A stretch of DNA of 64,000 nucleotides from Monocercomonoides exilis (GCA_001643675.2 LSRY02000009.1:1435501-1499500); one strand, 5' to 3'. Shown: positions 1 to 12,386, numbered from the stretch's first letter. Numbers and translations: made by a program. The notes: generated by a model not told the origin, from the letters alone.

Positions 1-1963
1 GTTCTGGTGAATTGGTTATTGTTGCGTCTTTCATCAAAACAGAACTCTTCACAACATCCACAAGAGATCCATCCCATTTGCACATCTCCTCTTCTTCATT
101 CAAATGATATTCATTTCTTTCCTTTGAACTCCCATTAAAAAGGCAATTGTCTATTTTCACATCCAAGCATTCACAAATCTCCATCATTCTTCCCTTCTCT
201 TTTGTGCATTGACATTTCACAAAGGAACAGTTCAGCACACTCAATCCTCTTTCAGCTCCATCCATCTTTATCACGCTTCCTTCAATAGCCACTGAAATAT
301 TCTCAAACTTCATTTCCTTCATCTCTGCCTTCGCATTCTCCCCAACTCTCACAATTTCCCCCTCACACTCGATATTCAACGTTCTGGTTTCAGCAATTGA
401 CACACAAGATTCTCCACAGAATGACTAAGTGGTACAGCTGAATGAATTCCACTGAATGATGTTTCACTCATCTTCAGCTCCCCACTCTCGACATGAAGAA
501 TCATGCTCATCATCACAAGATCCATTGCTGACGAGCTGAAAAAGCAACCTGAAATCTCCAATCTCCCATCCTTCTCTTTCACAATGCTTTCCCCATTCTA
601 CCCAAACATCTCTCCATCACACTCTCATTCACAAACACAATCACAGCCCCTTCATTTCCCATCTCTTGAATTGTTTCATTAAAATGGACTATCGCCTTCA
701 TCTTCTTCATTGACTTCACACTCAAATCTCCAATCACACATCCCTCTCCCATCATCCCTTCCCCATCAATAACAATCATATTCGCAACACTCTTTTCAAT
801 GTGCCGAACTCCACACCAAATGCATTGGCATGGCTTCTCCTGTGCACCACACTGCCTGCTGTCACTCCCGTTCACACACACAAACACCTGAGAAGAACAA
901 TAGAATGTGATCAGCGGCATCAGATCAACATCATCCCTTTCCTTGTCTGACCCACATATCGAGTTCTCCTCCTTCAGTGCCTCCTGGCTGAAGTCCAGTC
1001 CAAACAGTCTTTCATTCAACTGTTACTCAATTGAGTTACACCGAATGAACACATCATTCCCAACGAATGCATCATTCATCACAAATCGGATGTTCTCCAA
1101 CCTCAACCCAAGTGGTGGCATTTCCGTGTTGGTATTCTTCACTTTCGGATCAAGTGTGTTAATCATCATCCCTCTTCCCCTTCCATTCCCTGTCGAGCAC
1201 ACACACATCCCAAACGTACACCCACTCACTTTCACCTCCGAATCTCCTCTCTTCATCAGCATCTTCATCCCTTCTCTTTCCACACTCCTCTCACTCATTT
1301 CTTCGCTGTTATGCATCCTTCCATCACAAATCCATCAACAATCAGTTCTCACCCCTCAATGATTATCACATTGTATAGGATCTTTCCATTGGACAATGCC
1401 CCGCTCTCAAATGACACTGAACAGTTTGTGGTTTTGAGTGTTGATGTTGAATGAATGAATGCACTTCTTCTCAGATTCATCTGTCCTTTCACAACAAATG
1501 AAAGTCTCCTCATAGTCTGCAAACTCGAACATCCAAAAAGCCATTCTTATGTGAACGATCCTTCATCATTCACTTCCATGTTGCCTCCAATCGCATCCAC
1601 AAATACACAATCAAATCCATTGTTGATTCCTGCTTCTGAATGGAATGAACATCCAGTTATCACCAATTCTCCATCTCTGTTTGAAATAATTGTTCTGTCC
1701 AAGTTGTCAAATCCAGACGCAAGTTGAAGTTGGATATTTGTCAATTCAAGATGATTATCATTTTCCATGAAATATTCCAGTTGACTTCCAATTGCCTTTT
1801 CAAAATTCAATATTGATTTCACATTCTCTTCTCCCATCTTCACATTCTTTTTAATCTTATAATTGGATATGTTGAATGGATCTCGAATTATTATGGATTC
1901 AGATATCTGAATTGTTTTATTTCCATTCCCCCTTTCCATGTTTTCCATCCATTTCCACATCAT
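1..1963 (-). pseudogene. Beta-helix surface-protein pseudogene carried in element (copy 1)
   Basis: Minus-strand reading gives several open segments in different frames (1547-1963, 1023-1316, 579-1019, 376-582, then further towards 1), separated by stops and frame changes. The segments show the oxymonad-type signature: a GND-VFIRC motif, a LDF motif, then DSRQCGAQEKPC at about 830-880, as in the large proteins with right-handed parallel beta-helix repeats. The same breaks occur in the copy at 50758-52773, so the gene was already broken when the element copied itself. No start, signal peptide or membrane anchor is visible here. Role inferred only by family resemblance: cell-surface protein. 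Confidence 0.6.
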
Positions 1964-2363
1964 TTAGCATGGTTCTTCCTCGCGTCCACATTGCGCAACA
2001 TCAAATTCACTGTTAGAGTTAAATAAATCAAATTCAAACAATTCTTTTTTTAATGGTAAAAAAAACCAAACTTTTATTTAGTACATGTTTTTATTTCTCA
2101 ACATTGAGCTATTTTGTGTAAGAAATGTTTAATTTTGCAACATTGATTTATTTAAGCACGCCATGATCGAGCCTAATACAAAAAAATATTTATATACAAA
2201 AGAACAAATAAATATTTGCAGGAAAATAGCAAAATAAATATTTATTTGATGAAAAGAACCATACAAAACCTTTTGCGTTCCATTGCTACCAATTTTGAAA
2301 TTTTAATCTTTCAGCTTAACAACATGGAAGTGAAAATGCATGCGTTTGTGTCACTGATAATAA

Positions 2364-2829
2364 AAGCTGTTTTCAATATTAAACAAGTGCGCATATAATA
2401 ACATACTTATATTAACATATAAAAGTGAACGTATCCCAAACTTTTTGGTTCTATTTTAACAAAAACGGAATAATCAATTTTTCAAGATATAAAAATTTTT
2501 ATTGTGGGTTAGATCAAAGATATAAAATTAATTTTTTCATTTATGATTTATATTTTTTCATGATGAAAATTAATTAATAAAATAAGTCTATTAAACAATG
2601 CAAACACTTTTGATGTGTAAAAATTACATTTTCTTTTAAATTTGAATAATTTTTTATGAAATTCATGTTTTTATGGGTCATTTTTCAAAAATCATTTTTT
2701 TCAACAAGAAATATTTTTTTCGAAAAATCGGTCCATAAAAAGTTTTTAAATAATTATTATCTATTAATTGGTTATAAATTGAGCGTATAAAAACGCAAAT
2801 TGCAAAAGGAACGCGTTTGAACCTATGCC
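2364..2829. repeat. Terminal inverted repeat of the Pack-type element (third copy in window)
   Basis: About 460 bp, nearly identical to 53694-54150 (direct) and to 49893-50356 (inverted). It ends in ACCTATGCC at 2829. It has no coding capacity and is A/T-rich with many short poly-A/T runs. A diverged continuation of the similarity extends about 100 bp inward in each copy. Confidence 0.85.
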
Positions 2830-2924
2830 AATAAACTATTGCTAAAATTTCTTAAGACTTTTCAAAGCACTATGGATAAAATTTGTTGATAGCATCTGTA
2901 ATATCTTGTCGTTTTTTTCTCTTA

Positions 2925-3215
2925 TGTCAGTGACTGTCAACGACGGTCAATGACAAATTATAACAAAAATATTCCTCAACTGACATTTTGTGTCAAATAA
3001 AATGTATGTTGGTAACTTGATCATCAAAATTAAAAATTTGTATTTTTTCAAAATAAAGAGAATTGTTGTATATTTATTATCATATTAATTATTTTTGTAA
3101 TTAAGAATTATGAAATCATTATTTATAACCCTTTTTGACAAGTCATAAATATCTTGTCAGTCATTTTGTCATTTTTTCAATTTTCTCTTGTCATGTCACA
3201 GAGGTTTATTCGCAC
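2925..3215. repeat. Cluster of TGACA/TGTCA motifs
   Basis: TGTCA or TGACA words recur many times in both orientations within about 290 bp, for example GTCAGTGACTGTCAACGACG near 2927. A similar cluster lies at 12780-12860 inside the hAT-like element. Subterminal motif clusters are usual in hAT ends, so this could be a relic element end, but no matching terminal repeat was found here. Confidence 0.35.
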
Positions 3216-3289
3216 CACTCAAAGAGATAGCTATTCAAATCAGTAAAGAACAACCGAGTTAATTTCTCTCTGTTGGTTTCATTTTCAAT

Positions 3290-3600
3290 ATATTCAACAG
3301 CGGCATTGGCTGAAGAGCGTGTTTGATGGAGGAAAGATGTGTTGAAGGCAGAGAGAGAAGTAGATGAGTTGTTGAGGTTGGGTGGGATGGTACCATCGAT
3401 GGGGTTACAGGTGTGGATGAAGATGGTTGAGTGGACAGAAAGTGATGAAAGAAGAGAGATGGAGGGGATTGAAATATTATTGATATTGATGTAAGTGGAA
3501 ATAAAAGAAGTGGTTGAGATTGTTGAGGCGAATGAGTTGAGAGAGTGAGAAGAAAGGGATTGAAGTGAGAGATGGAACGAGAAGGAAATCGAAAAACGAA
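3290..3600 (+). pseudogene. Decayed exon of an unrecognised glutamate-rich protein
   Basis: The plus strand is strongly purine-rich here and one frame reads a helical, Glu-rich segment (VEGREREVDELLRLGG, then VEIKEVVEIVEANELRE) with interspersed stops. A good 3' splice-site-like sequence (pyrimidine tract ending in TTCAACAG) sits just upstream at about 3299. The opposite-strand open frame is Ser/Pro/His-rich and looks like a shadow. The family is not recognised. Confidence 0.25.
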
Positions 3601-3825
3601 ATATATGCTTTGAAATTGATTGGTTTTATCGATACAAAATTTGCAATTTGCTATATTTAAAAAAAAGATGTTGATCAAACTGTTTCACTTTTCCTTTCAA
3701 CATTTGTTTTTGCAAAAAAATTGAGCACTGCTTGTGTTTTTGCAATGAAAACAAAAATTGATCGGTTAAATCAATGTTTAACTCAAAATATTTTTTTTAT
3801 TTTATTATTATTACTATTATTATTA

Positions 3826-3958
<133 letters not shown>

Positions 3959-4204
3959 TTTCATCTAAAAACAAAAAGATCACATTTGAGAAAATATTTA
4001 TTTCTGAGAAAACTGAAAACACAAGGTTATCAACAAATTGATATGAAACAAAAATTTTATTCTATTAATTTGTTGGATTAAACACCGTATTGTTCAATAT
4101 TCATTTATTTCGTCTTTTTTTAATTTTTATTTTTATAGGGTGGTCCTTTTTATTTTGCATATGGAATTAAAAATGAGTTAATAAATAATGGATTATCAAA
4201 AATT

Positions 4205-4500
4205 TTTGATGTGGGGGAAAATATTGACTTTTAAGATTTTTTTGCACAGGGCATTGAAAAATTGCTTCGCTTATAACTTTATTTCGCTTTCTCAGATTTT
4301 GAAATAATTTTAATTTTCATATCTGCAAACAGGTTTCGTTGAAATCATAACATAAAGTGTTGAGGCATTTTTCGTATGTCAAAAAAAGAAAACATTTTTA
4401 TTGTGTTTTTTTATTTCAAAAAGTTTATGAAAAGTGCATAATTTTTCAATGAAAATGAATGATGTGAAATATTTTGCACCATTTTTTCATAAATAAAAAA
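4205..4500. repeat. Diverged relic similar to the interior of the Pack-type element
   Basis: Direct-orientation similarity to 52950-53250, which lies downstream of the cargo pseudogene inside the complete element. Shared blocks include ATCTGCAAACAGG, TTTCGTTGAAATCA/CATCGTTGAAATCA and ATGAAAAGTGCAT in the same order and spacing. It suggests an older, largely erased copy of the element here. Confidence 0.55.
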
Positions 4501-4928
4501 AATAGTTGTTCAATTTCTCATCTATATTTCGAACATTTTCTTAAAACAAGATATTAATTACTTTCTTTCATTCAGCCAATAATAAACTGATCTCAAAGTT
4601 TTGTTATCAAAAAAATACTCAATTTGATAAATATCGAATTATATGTTTAACAATTTTGAATAATAAGTTTCCCGTATTTGAATAACAAATGGACATAAAT
4701 AAAACAAAAATACATACGTTCATATAAATTTTTTCTAAAAATAAAAATAATTGCACAAATGTTGCTAAACATAGATTACATATTTTCAATCTCCAAGATC
4801 AAAAACAACTTCCCATAAAAGCTGAAGAAAACATTTGATTCAATTGAATGAATGTTCGACATAAATGCAAATGAAGCAAGAATCTTTAAAGATCCAAAAA
4901 ATTAAAAAATCCAACAACAACAAACAAA

Positions 4929-4957
4929 CAGACAGACAGATAGACAGACAGACAGAA
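4929..4957. repeat. (GACA)n microsatellite
   Basis: Short tetranucleotide tract GACAGACAGATAGACAGACA and continuation. The surrounding 3958-5930 is A/T-rich DNA in which I see no gene; open frames there are short and lack composition typical of coding. Confidence 0.85.
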
Positions 4958-5932
4958 AGCGGAGTTCATTAATTTTTGGGAGCCATAAAAAGATATACGG
5001 TAAAACACATATAAAATTGATGATCTCACCAAATATTTTATGTTTTTTCGTAATTAAAACTGAACATTAAGGATGAAGTTTCTCAAAACAATAACAATGA
5101 TAAGAAGAATTTGAAAAAGAGTGTTTTTCATTTTTTGTCTTTATTTTTTCTCAGCTCGTTTGTCAACTTGTATGTATCTTGCAAAGAAAATAGAGTTGAG
5201 AATACAAGTTTTGTATTAACAGATGATTTTTTAATTATTTTCATTTCAAAAAATTATGGTACCAATTAAGAAAAATGTTCTTATAAAAAGATGATCATAA
5301 GACGTAGTAAAAGAATCTGAAAAGCAATTTTGTTCTTGTTTGCAAAACAAAAAATACATACGAAAATTTTGATTATCTTTTTGTCTATCAGTTTTGAGGC
5401 TTTTATTTTTTGTAATCATCCCTTTTTCTGAACGAAAATTTTTCAAAGGTTCGATTTTTCTGAATAGAAACAAATAATTAAAAAGAAAAAACATAATAAT
5501 TGTTTTAAAAAAACTTCAATTTTTGAGATCATATTCATTAAAAACAAATCTTCAAATGAAATTATGATTTTTCGAAGTTCATTTATCAATATTCAAAGTG
5601 AATTCTCTCACCAAACTTTTTGATATTGGGTAATTCTTTTTGAAAAGTTGCAAATGTTTTCTTTTCAAATAAATCAAAAATTTCCTATTTGGCTCAAATT
5701 TTCGTTGGCATACACCAAACTTCACTAATATGGAATCTATTTTAGGATAATGCTATTTCACACATTCTAAAGAAGATTCGTAAGTGGATACGAAAATTTG
5801 AACAAAATATGAAATTTTTGATTTATTGGAAAATTAAACATTTGCGACTTTTCAAAAAGAATTACCCATGTAGAAAATGTGGATATAAAAATTTTCACAT
5901 AAATGCATACACATATCATAAATGTTTGCAAC

Positions 5933-6293
5933 GGTGGATACTTTCAATTACTGTGGACAGTTACATTCTCTCAACAACCGTTGACAGTTGTTTTTTGATT
6001 ATAAACCCAATTATTCACTCAATGAACACAAACTAATATGAATTATAAAAATGACTTATGCAACACAGTGAAATTAAAAACAATTAATCAAAATTTTTGA
6101 AGAAACTCGGAAAAAAAAGATTCTCCGAAAAATAATAACAAAAATATTTTTTTCTTGGAGACAAGTTGTTGCATTTTTTTTGTGATTGAAAAGTTTATGT
6201 TCATTGAAGGAATAATTGAGTTAATTGAAAAAATGAAACTGCCAACGGTTATTGAGATTTCTCTGCTTTCCACAGTTATAAAAAGTGTCCACC
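5933..6293. repeat. Foldback (inverted) repeat 1, MITE-like
   Basis: Arms 5933-6032 and 6193-6293 are imperfect reverse complements: GGTGGATACTTT vs GGTGGACACTTT at the outer ends, CAACCGTTGACAGTT vs TAACCGTTGGCAGTT in the middle, TCAATGAACACAAAC vs TCAATGAACATAAAC at the inner ends. The loop is about 160 bp. No coding capacity and no clear target duplication. Confidence 0.65.
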
Positions 6294-6320
6294 ATTATTT
6301 TCACAAACAATAATCTTTTT

Positions 6321-6714
6321 CCTAATAGGCGGACACTTTCCTTATGTCAGGACAGCAGACTTTTCTCATCAGCGAATGATTGTTGAATAAAGATACTTTT
6401 CCACATCGCTTGTCAGGTGAATATGAGTACATGAAGCATTCTGAGAATACTTCATTCTTGTTCTTTCAATTTTCAAAATAATAAATTTTGTTTTTCGTAG
6501 AATATTGGAAAAACTTATGAGTTCGTGTTTATCCGAAAAACAAAATTAGTTTTTCGAAAAAAAAAAAGAATGCACAAGAATTCATCACTCTTGGAAAACT
6601 GCATGTACTCACATTCACCTGACAAGCGATGTGGAAAAGTATCTTTATTCAACAATCATTCGCTACAGAGAAAAGTCTTCTGTCCTGACATTAGGAAAGT
6701 GTCTGCCTATTAGG
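6321..6714. repeat. Foldback (inverted) repeat 2, MITE-like
   Basis: Arms 6321-6463 and 6568-6714 are reverse complements with long identical stretches, for example GAATGATTGTTGAATAAAGA and CACATCGCTTGTCAGGTGAA. The outer ends read CCTAATAGGC. The central loop also pairs (AATTTTGTTTTTCG with CGAAAAACAAAATT), so nearly the whole 394 bp can fold into one hairpin. It starts about 30 bp after foldback 1 ends. No target duplication could be fixed. Confidence 0.75.
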
Positions 6715-8008
6715 AAAGTGACAAAACAAATATTTTCATCACAAAAAAGAATAAATAACTCAACAAAAATATTTATCTTTGTATTTTGAAAAAATGTTTA
6801 AAAAAGATAAAAAATTCCTTTCTAAATTAAAAATCAAATATTGAAAATATCATATTTTTGAGCTATATGTCAAAATTTTTTTGAAAAGTTCCACGACTTT
6901 TATTTTGTCCCACAAAAGATCAAAAATGATCAATATATATTGAACATTCCGTACCCATTCTAGTTTGAAAATGTTATTTGTTGTTATTTATTTCGCTTTT
7001 AATTGAAAAATAGGATACAAAATTGTTCATATCATATGGGTGATTTTTTTTGACATCATAAAAAAAGATCAAAAATCAAAAAAATTAATTCTATTGTGGT
7101 ATTTATTGATCAAAGAGTCAAATTGATTTTTCATGTATATTGAGCTTTCATTTCTGTTATATATATTAGTTTTATTTTAATATGCAGAAAATCATACCTT
7201 TTTTATACTTTTGGTGAAAAAGAATTTTTAAGATAAAGTTTTTTAAAAATTAGCATAAAGTAAATAAATGAAACTTCAGAAAAAAAATAGAAGTTTTTCA
7301 ACTTTTCAAACAGTACTTATAAATAAAAATTAAATAGACATATATAACTGTATATAATTTGTTTATTTTAAATTTTATGAAACGTGTTTAATATTTATTG
7401 AGCTGAATCATCATTACGAAGTTCATGCTCCAGCAGTTCAGTTCAACGACTTTTAAAGACAATAAGCGAAATGGAGGCACAACAACAAACGATGATAACA
7501 ATAGAGTCAATCTCGACTTTTCTTTCATAATTCTTCTTATGAAATGATTTCCTAATTTTCTTCTCCATTAGCTGCCCGTCTTTCTTCCGTTTCTACTCCA
7601 TTTCATTTCAATCCCCCATTTGAAAATGTTGTCCATTTTGACTTCTTTAATCTCCAATGATTTCATAATTAATCTTTCATTGTACAGCTTTATCGCTTCT
7701 CAAACGAAAAAATAGAACTTGTGAAGCTTTTTCCGCAAATTCGCTTCGTTCATTTTCTTTATTTTCTTATCCTCTCAGCCATCCCCCTCTTCCTCGACCA
7801 CTCCTTCATCATCAGTCTCATCTTTTGCAACCTCTGAATATTCAACCTCACCTCCCTCACAAACACCTTCTCCCTCGACTTCTTTAACAGTTCCAACTGC
7901 ACCATGAACAGCATCATCTTGACGCATAGAAACCAGAAAACTTCCTCAGGCGAACGCTTTCCTTTACGTAAAAATAAGCCTGATCTGTGTGATGGAAGAG
8001 GTGACCGA

Positions 8009-8142
8009 AGGAAGAAGAAGAGGAGGAGGAAGAGGAAGGAGAGGAAGAAGACGATGATGAAAGAGAAGAAGAAAAAGAACAAGAAGAAGAAAGAAGAAAA
8101 AGAAAGAAGAAGAAGAAGAAAGAAGAAGAAAGAAGAAGACGA
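8009..8142. repeat. Purine-rich GAA/GAG low-complexity tract
   Basis: About 130 bases of nearly pure A/G on the plus strand, mostly AAG/AGG/GAA units. Open frames here are poly-Lys/Glu/Arg on plus and poly-Phe/Leu/Ser on minus. The flanking minus-strand frame (7759-7990) contains a helical Arg/Lys-rich segment I do not recognise. Confidence 0.85.
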
Positions 8143-8416
8143 AGTTAGAAAAAGCATATTTTACCAATAAAAATGATAGAAATATTTTTTGTTATTCATT
8201 CTATTGCAAGTTACAAACGTATATGTCAATGGAAATGCTGAGGAAGAACAAGAAACAGGAAGATCCTTCAATTTTTGAGCTGACAGAAGCATAGTCTTTC
8301 TCATTAATCTCTCAAAATGTTCCGATTCATCAGATTTTGGAAACATTTTCACTTGTCTCTTTCGGAATCTTCGCTTTGAACAAAGGAATATTCAAGTTAT
8401 TCTCAAACTTTGAGAG

Positions 8417-10563
8417 ATGTTCTTCTTCCACACATTCTATTTGTTCTTCTTTCTTCTTTTTCATCTTTCTTCAAGTGGAGCAGCGTGGAGATCTGCTTCG
8501 CCATTCAGGAGGCGAAGAAGCGAAGAGAAAAAGGTGACAGGAGATAATAAGCAATCTTCATCTTCATCATTAGTGCATGCGATTGACCCTTCGTGTGCGA
8601 AGGTCTTGTCAGCAACATGCACGTGAGCATCAGTAATTGACGATATCGAAAGGCGGCTGAGGTGAATTTGAGTTGCATGCAGCTGTCGCTGCTGCTATTG
8701 TCGCCACGGGTATATGATGTGGTAATTTGCAATATGCTGAGTTAGGTTGTTGCGCATCCCTGCTATGTGATGCTTTGGAAATGCTTTCTGTTTTGCATTA
8801 GGAGCAGATTCTTTCGTTGACTGCTTCGATGTGAATTGTATTGGAGAGCAAATATTTGTTCTTCAATGGATGAGAATGAGTTCTTTGAGGTTATAATCTG
8901 TTTATCCCTTTGCTGCTTCAATCTGCGATAGTGTTGATGGAGCTTTTGTCATTGCATCCGATGCGTTTTTTTATGACGATAGACTACGAGGTGATTTGGA
9001 AAGGGATCACACAATCTTTTGAGAGGAAGAAGCTGAGGAGAGGGCGATGAAGAAGATCGGGTTGACAATGGAGGATGTGGTTCTGTCACCAGCAGCGATT
9101 GCTCCTGCAGTACTTGAGGAACAAGAAGAGGCAGAAGAGGATAAGGAGGAAAAAGATGATGAGAAGGAAGAAGATGAAGAAAGAAGAAATGGGAAATAGA
9201 AGTGAATGAAGATGATGTGCTTGCAGAAGCAAATGTTGAGAAATTGAATGGCGTTTCAATTATTTTCTGCTGAATCCTTCTTCGGTTTTTGATAACAGAC
9301 AGAAAATCTGAGCAAAGCGTGGTTAGAATCGTTACAGGCTTATTCTTCTCTTTTGTTGTTTTCATCTTTTCTTTTGCTCCTCTTTCTTTCTGAGCCTTTC
9401 TAATGTCTTTGTCAAATCCATCTTCTTCTTCTTCCTCTTCCTCCTCCTCTTCTTCATCTTTCTCATTATCTATACATTTATCTGACAGACGCATTGAACC
9501 CTTTTCATCTTTATCACTCACAAACTCATTTGCACTCCTCTTCTCATCCTTCTTCTCTCTCTTCCCTTCCTTCCTCTCCTTCTCATAACCCATCAAAAAC
9601 CACTTACTTGCCACATGAGCTGTGTGGTTCAGAAGGATGCTCTGCGACTCAAACACATCCCTCGTCGCTGACACGCTGCTGCTTGTCAACGCTTCTCCAT
9701 TGTCAAATCTGATCTTCCTAAGAATCACACAAAGGATAGGTTGCGACAAGGAAGAAACAGATAAAGGAGAGGAAGAAGGTGATATGTTCGATGTGTTATG
9801 GGACTTCTGTGTTAGCGAAGAGGAGTCTGAGGCGGGAGATGATGGAGCATATGGCTTTGGCGGATTTCCCACAACAACAGAACTGATAGACAATTCAGCG
9901 TGTCACAAAGGAGAAAAAATAGGAGTCGCAAATATCGAAGAGGTTGTCATATTTTGAGTGCGCAGCTGGGCAGACGAGAGTGAGCTGTCGAATGAGCAGG
10001 ATATCTGCTACTGTTCATCTTTATCATTATCTCCTTCTTCTCTTCCCCTGTCCCTCCTCCTCCTTACTGCTGCTGCCTGTGCAAACCTTGTGTCGAAAGC
10101 ATCAATTTGCGATGTTCAAAACTCGTCTTTCTCCTTCGCCTTCGTCTTCGCCTTTGGCTCTTCCAACTGCTTCCCTTTCTTCTGCTCTGAGCTTAACTTG
10201 CTCCTGAAATCCACCTTTTTTGCCTCTTCCATTTGAACATGTACTTCATTCTCTTCGCTTCTTGGCGGTATTGTTTCGCGAGAGGATGAACGCAATGTGC
10301 CTTGAAGCTCCTTCCCTCTTCCACTGCCATTTCTCGTGAGATGCCAATTCGCCTCATTCACCCTGTTTTGCACAGCCGGAGCGCGGAAGCCGTATGAAGT
10401 GCTGAAGCGGAGCGGAATGCGCCTCTGGGGAAGAGGAAAACAGTTCAAATGCACATTCAGTGAAGCTGCAGAATGCATTGATTGCGATGATAGTGATGTT
10501 AAGAGAATAGAAACCGAAATAAATAACTTTTGGTTTGAAAAGTTGCTCGACCAAATTGAATGA
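8417..10563 (+). pseudogene. Decayed copy of an unrecognised gene family (related to 16.3-20 kb)
   Basis: Two short blocks match the copy at 16288-17071 in order and orientation: DDIERRLR near 8637 (DDIQRRLRIVVSD in the other copy) and VLSPAAIAPAVLEEQEEAEE near 9080 (VDLSPATIVLAVLEERKQVE there). Between and after them are many stops and frame changes. The frame at 9622-9957 (WFRRMLCDSNTSLVADTLLL and an acidic tail) and that at 10336-10563 (KQFKCTFSEAAECIDCDDSD) may be later exons or remnants. The minus-strand frame at 8949-9893 spans the same DNA but is low-complexity Ser/Glu-rich and I treat it as a shadow. Function unknown. The whole relic lies inside the candidate TA-flanked element. Confidence 0.4.
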
Positions 10564-10699
10564 AATAAATGAATCAGAAGATCAATGTTCTTGTCCATCA
10601 CGAAGTGAGATGAGGCACAAAAGAAGAATGCAGAGAAGAGATGATTGAGAAATCTGAAATTTGTCGAATGATATTTCTGACGAAGATTACTTGACTTCA

Positions 10700-12386
10700 T
10701 ATGATGTTATCGAATGAATGCAATGCTTAATTTAACAAGTTTATTTCGCAACGAAATAAAAAACCCAAATTGCAAATATAATGGCTGACGTTATGTTTTT
10801 AATCAAAAAAGCTTGATTCCTTCAAAGTCATTTGTCTTCTTTCCGTGACTTCCTCTCCTTTCGCTTCAAAAATAGAAAATGAATACACCTCCCAATTTCT
10901 TTTCCTTTCCATTTTTCCATCATCCAATCAGCTCACAATATTCTCTGAAAATATCAATCCCATCCTTTTCTTCATCTTTCCCATTCTCTTCCATAAAATA
11001 TTCTTCTCCTCTCAAAAAATATCCCTCTTCCTATCAAACACTTCAGAATATTCTTCTTCTTTCCCGCTTTTGACCTCTTTTCCTTTTTTTCAAATTCCAT
11101 TTCTCCAATCACCAATCAGTCCTCTTTCATCATCTCCAACCACTTCTCTACATATTTACTATATTATCTTCTCCAAATCTCCACCTATTCTTTCTCCACC
11201 CCTTGGTCTCAGAATTTCTTTCATTCAAAAGCCCCTCTTGAAATATTAACATTCCATAAAATACTCAACTCCCATCCCCTGCCACAAATAATATTCTTCC
11301 ATCTCTTCTCTGCCCCATATTCCTCCTGTGCAATGTGTTGATGAGATAGACATCAAATACTTCTTTTGGTGGTTGAGAATATTATTAAAGGAGATGATCA
11401 TTTCTGAAACAGAAAAATACACCTCTGGACATCCACTGCACTGCAGATGGGCTGAGAAGACCCTCCAATGAGATACACGATGTATTTTGTGGAGATGCAT
11501 TCAGTGCTGCAATTTGACCATTCTGAGACTGAAATGGTGAGATTGATTTATTTTTGGAATGATGATGGCTGTGGAAATGTGCATGATGGCAAAAAACAGT
11601 CGAAGGGCAGTTTGGTATTATTTATTTTTCTATAGATGAATATTTATCTGTTGAATGTTTTTGTGTAGTTTACAGGCAGGAGGTGGAAATGAATGAAAAT
11701 GAATGAAAGCGGGATTTCTCGTTGTACAAGGTGACCATTGAGAAGGGGCAGCGTATTCATACGGAAAGTGCCAAAGGTGAAAGGATTTGGAAGAAAATTA
11801 AAGATATTAAATTTTGAAAAGAACCAGAACGCTTTGAATTGAGAAAGATGGATATAAAACAGCAAACACAAATATGGCACATTTCAGAAAAGCAAGAAAT
11901 CGATGCATTTGATGGGGAAATGACTTCTGAAAAGAATTGTTGACGAACATGATAATGAAACGCTTGAAAATTGAATGTTTTCGTTTTATATTTTTCGATT
12001 TCAACTTATCTTATTCTATTCTTTTTCAATAACATTGTTTTACGAATTTTTGCTTAAGATATTGATTGATGACGTATTGTTATTATTGTTATCATGTTTT
12101 ATTAACGATTAAGCAAGTATCTTGTTCTATTTATTAAATTCTCGATATTTTCAAATAATTATTTATTTTTTTTTGAAATAAATAACAAAAACAATTGGAA
12201 ACAAATTAATATCAACAAATAATAAATAATAACTATATATTAATGAATATTATCGTATAATTAAACAAAAATATTTTCTTTTCAACATAACCCTTAATTA
12301 AATTTGTTTTTGATCAGACGTCGAAATTTTTTATGATATCAAAAAAAATCACCCATATAAACTTTTAACTTTATTATGAAATACAC
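10700..12386. other. No gene seen; pyrimidine-rich stretch
   Basis: 10845-11250 is C/T-rich on the plus strand (Phe/Ser/Pro frames), like 31960-32860. The remainder is A/T-rich with no supported gene. Short frames at 11246-12004 on minus lack family resemblance. Confidence 0.5.

Larger units (their letters stand above)
1..2829 (-). mobile_element. Inverted-repeat (Pack-type) element, second copy, cut by window edge
   Basis: This stretch is the reverse complement of 49892-52720, running from one element terminus at 2829 (ACCTATGCC) inward to position 1, where the window ends. Base 1 pairs with base 52720, and the positions at 1963 and 2398 keep the same sum, so there is no net indel over about 2.4 kb. 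In the coding parts I compared only one residue differs (Val/Ile near 1063). The terminal inverted-repeat part (2364-2829) has a few more differences and small indels. The other half of the element lies outside the window, so its target duplication cannot be tested; the flank after the end reads AATAAACT. Confidence 0.8.
7037..12355. mobile_element. Candidate TA-flanked inverted-repeat element
   Basis: The left end TGGGTGATTTTTTTTGACAT (7037 onward) and the reverse complement of the right end (TGGGTGATTTTTTTTGATAT, ending at 12355) match at 29 of the first 30 bases. Each is bordered on the outside by TA (7035-7036 and 12356-12357), as expected for Tc1/mariner-type insertion. Length 5319 bp. 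Inside is decayed host-type sequence (8.4-10.6 kb) and no recognisable transposase. The A/T-rich composition makes chance similarity possible, so this is a candidate only. The right end lies 31 bp from the next element. Confidence 0.45.
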
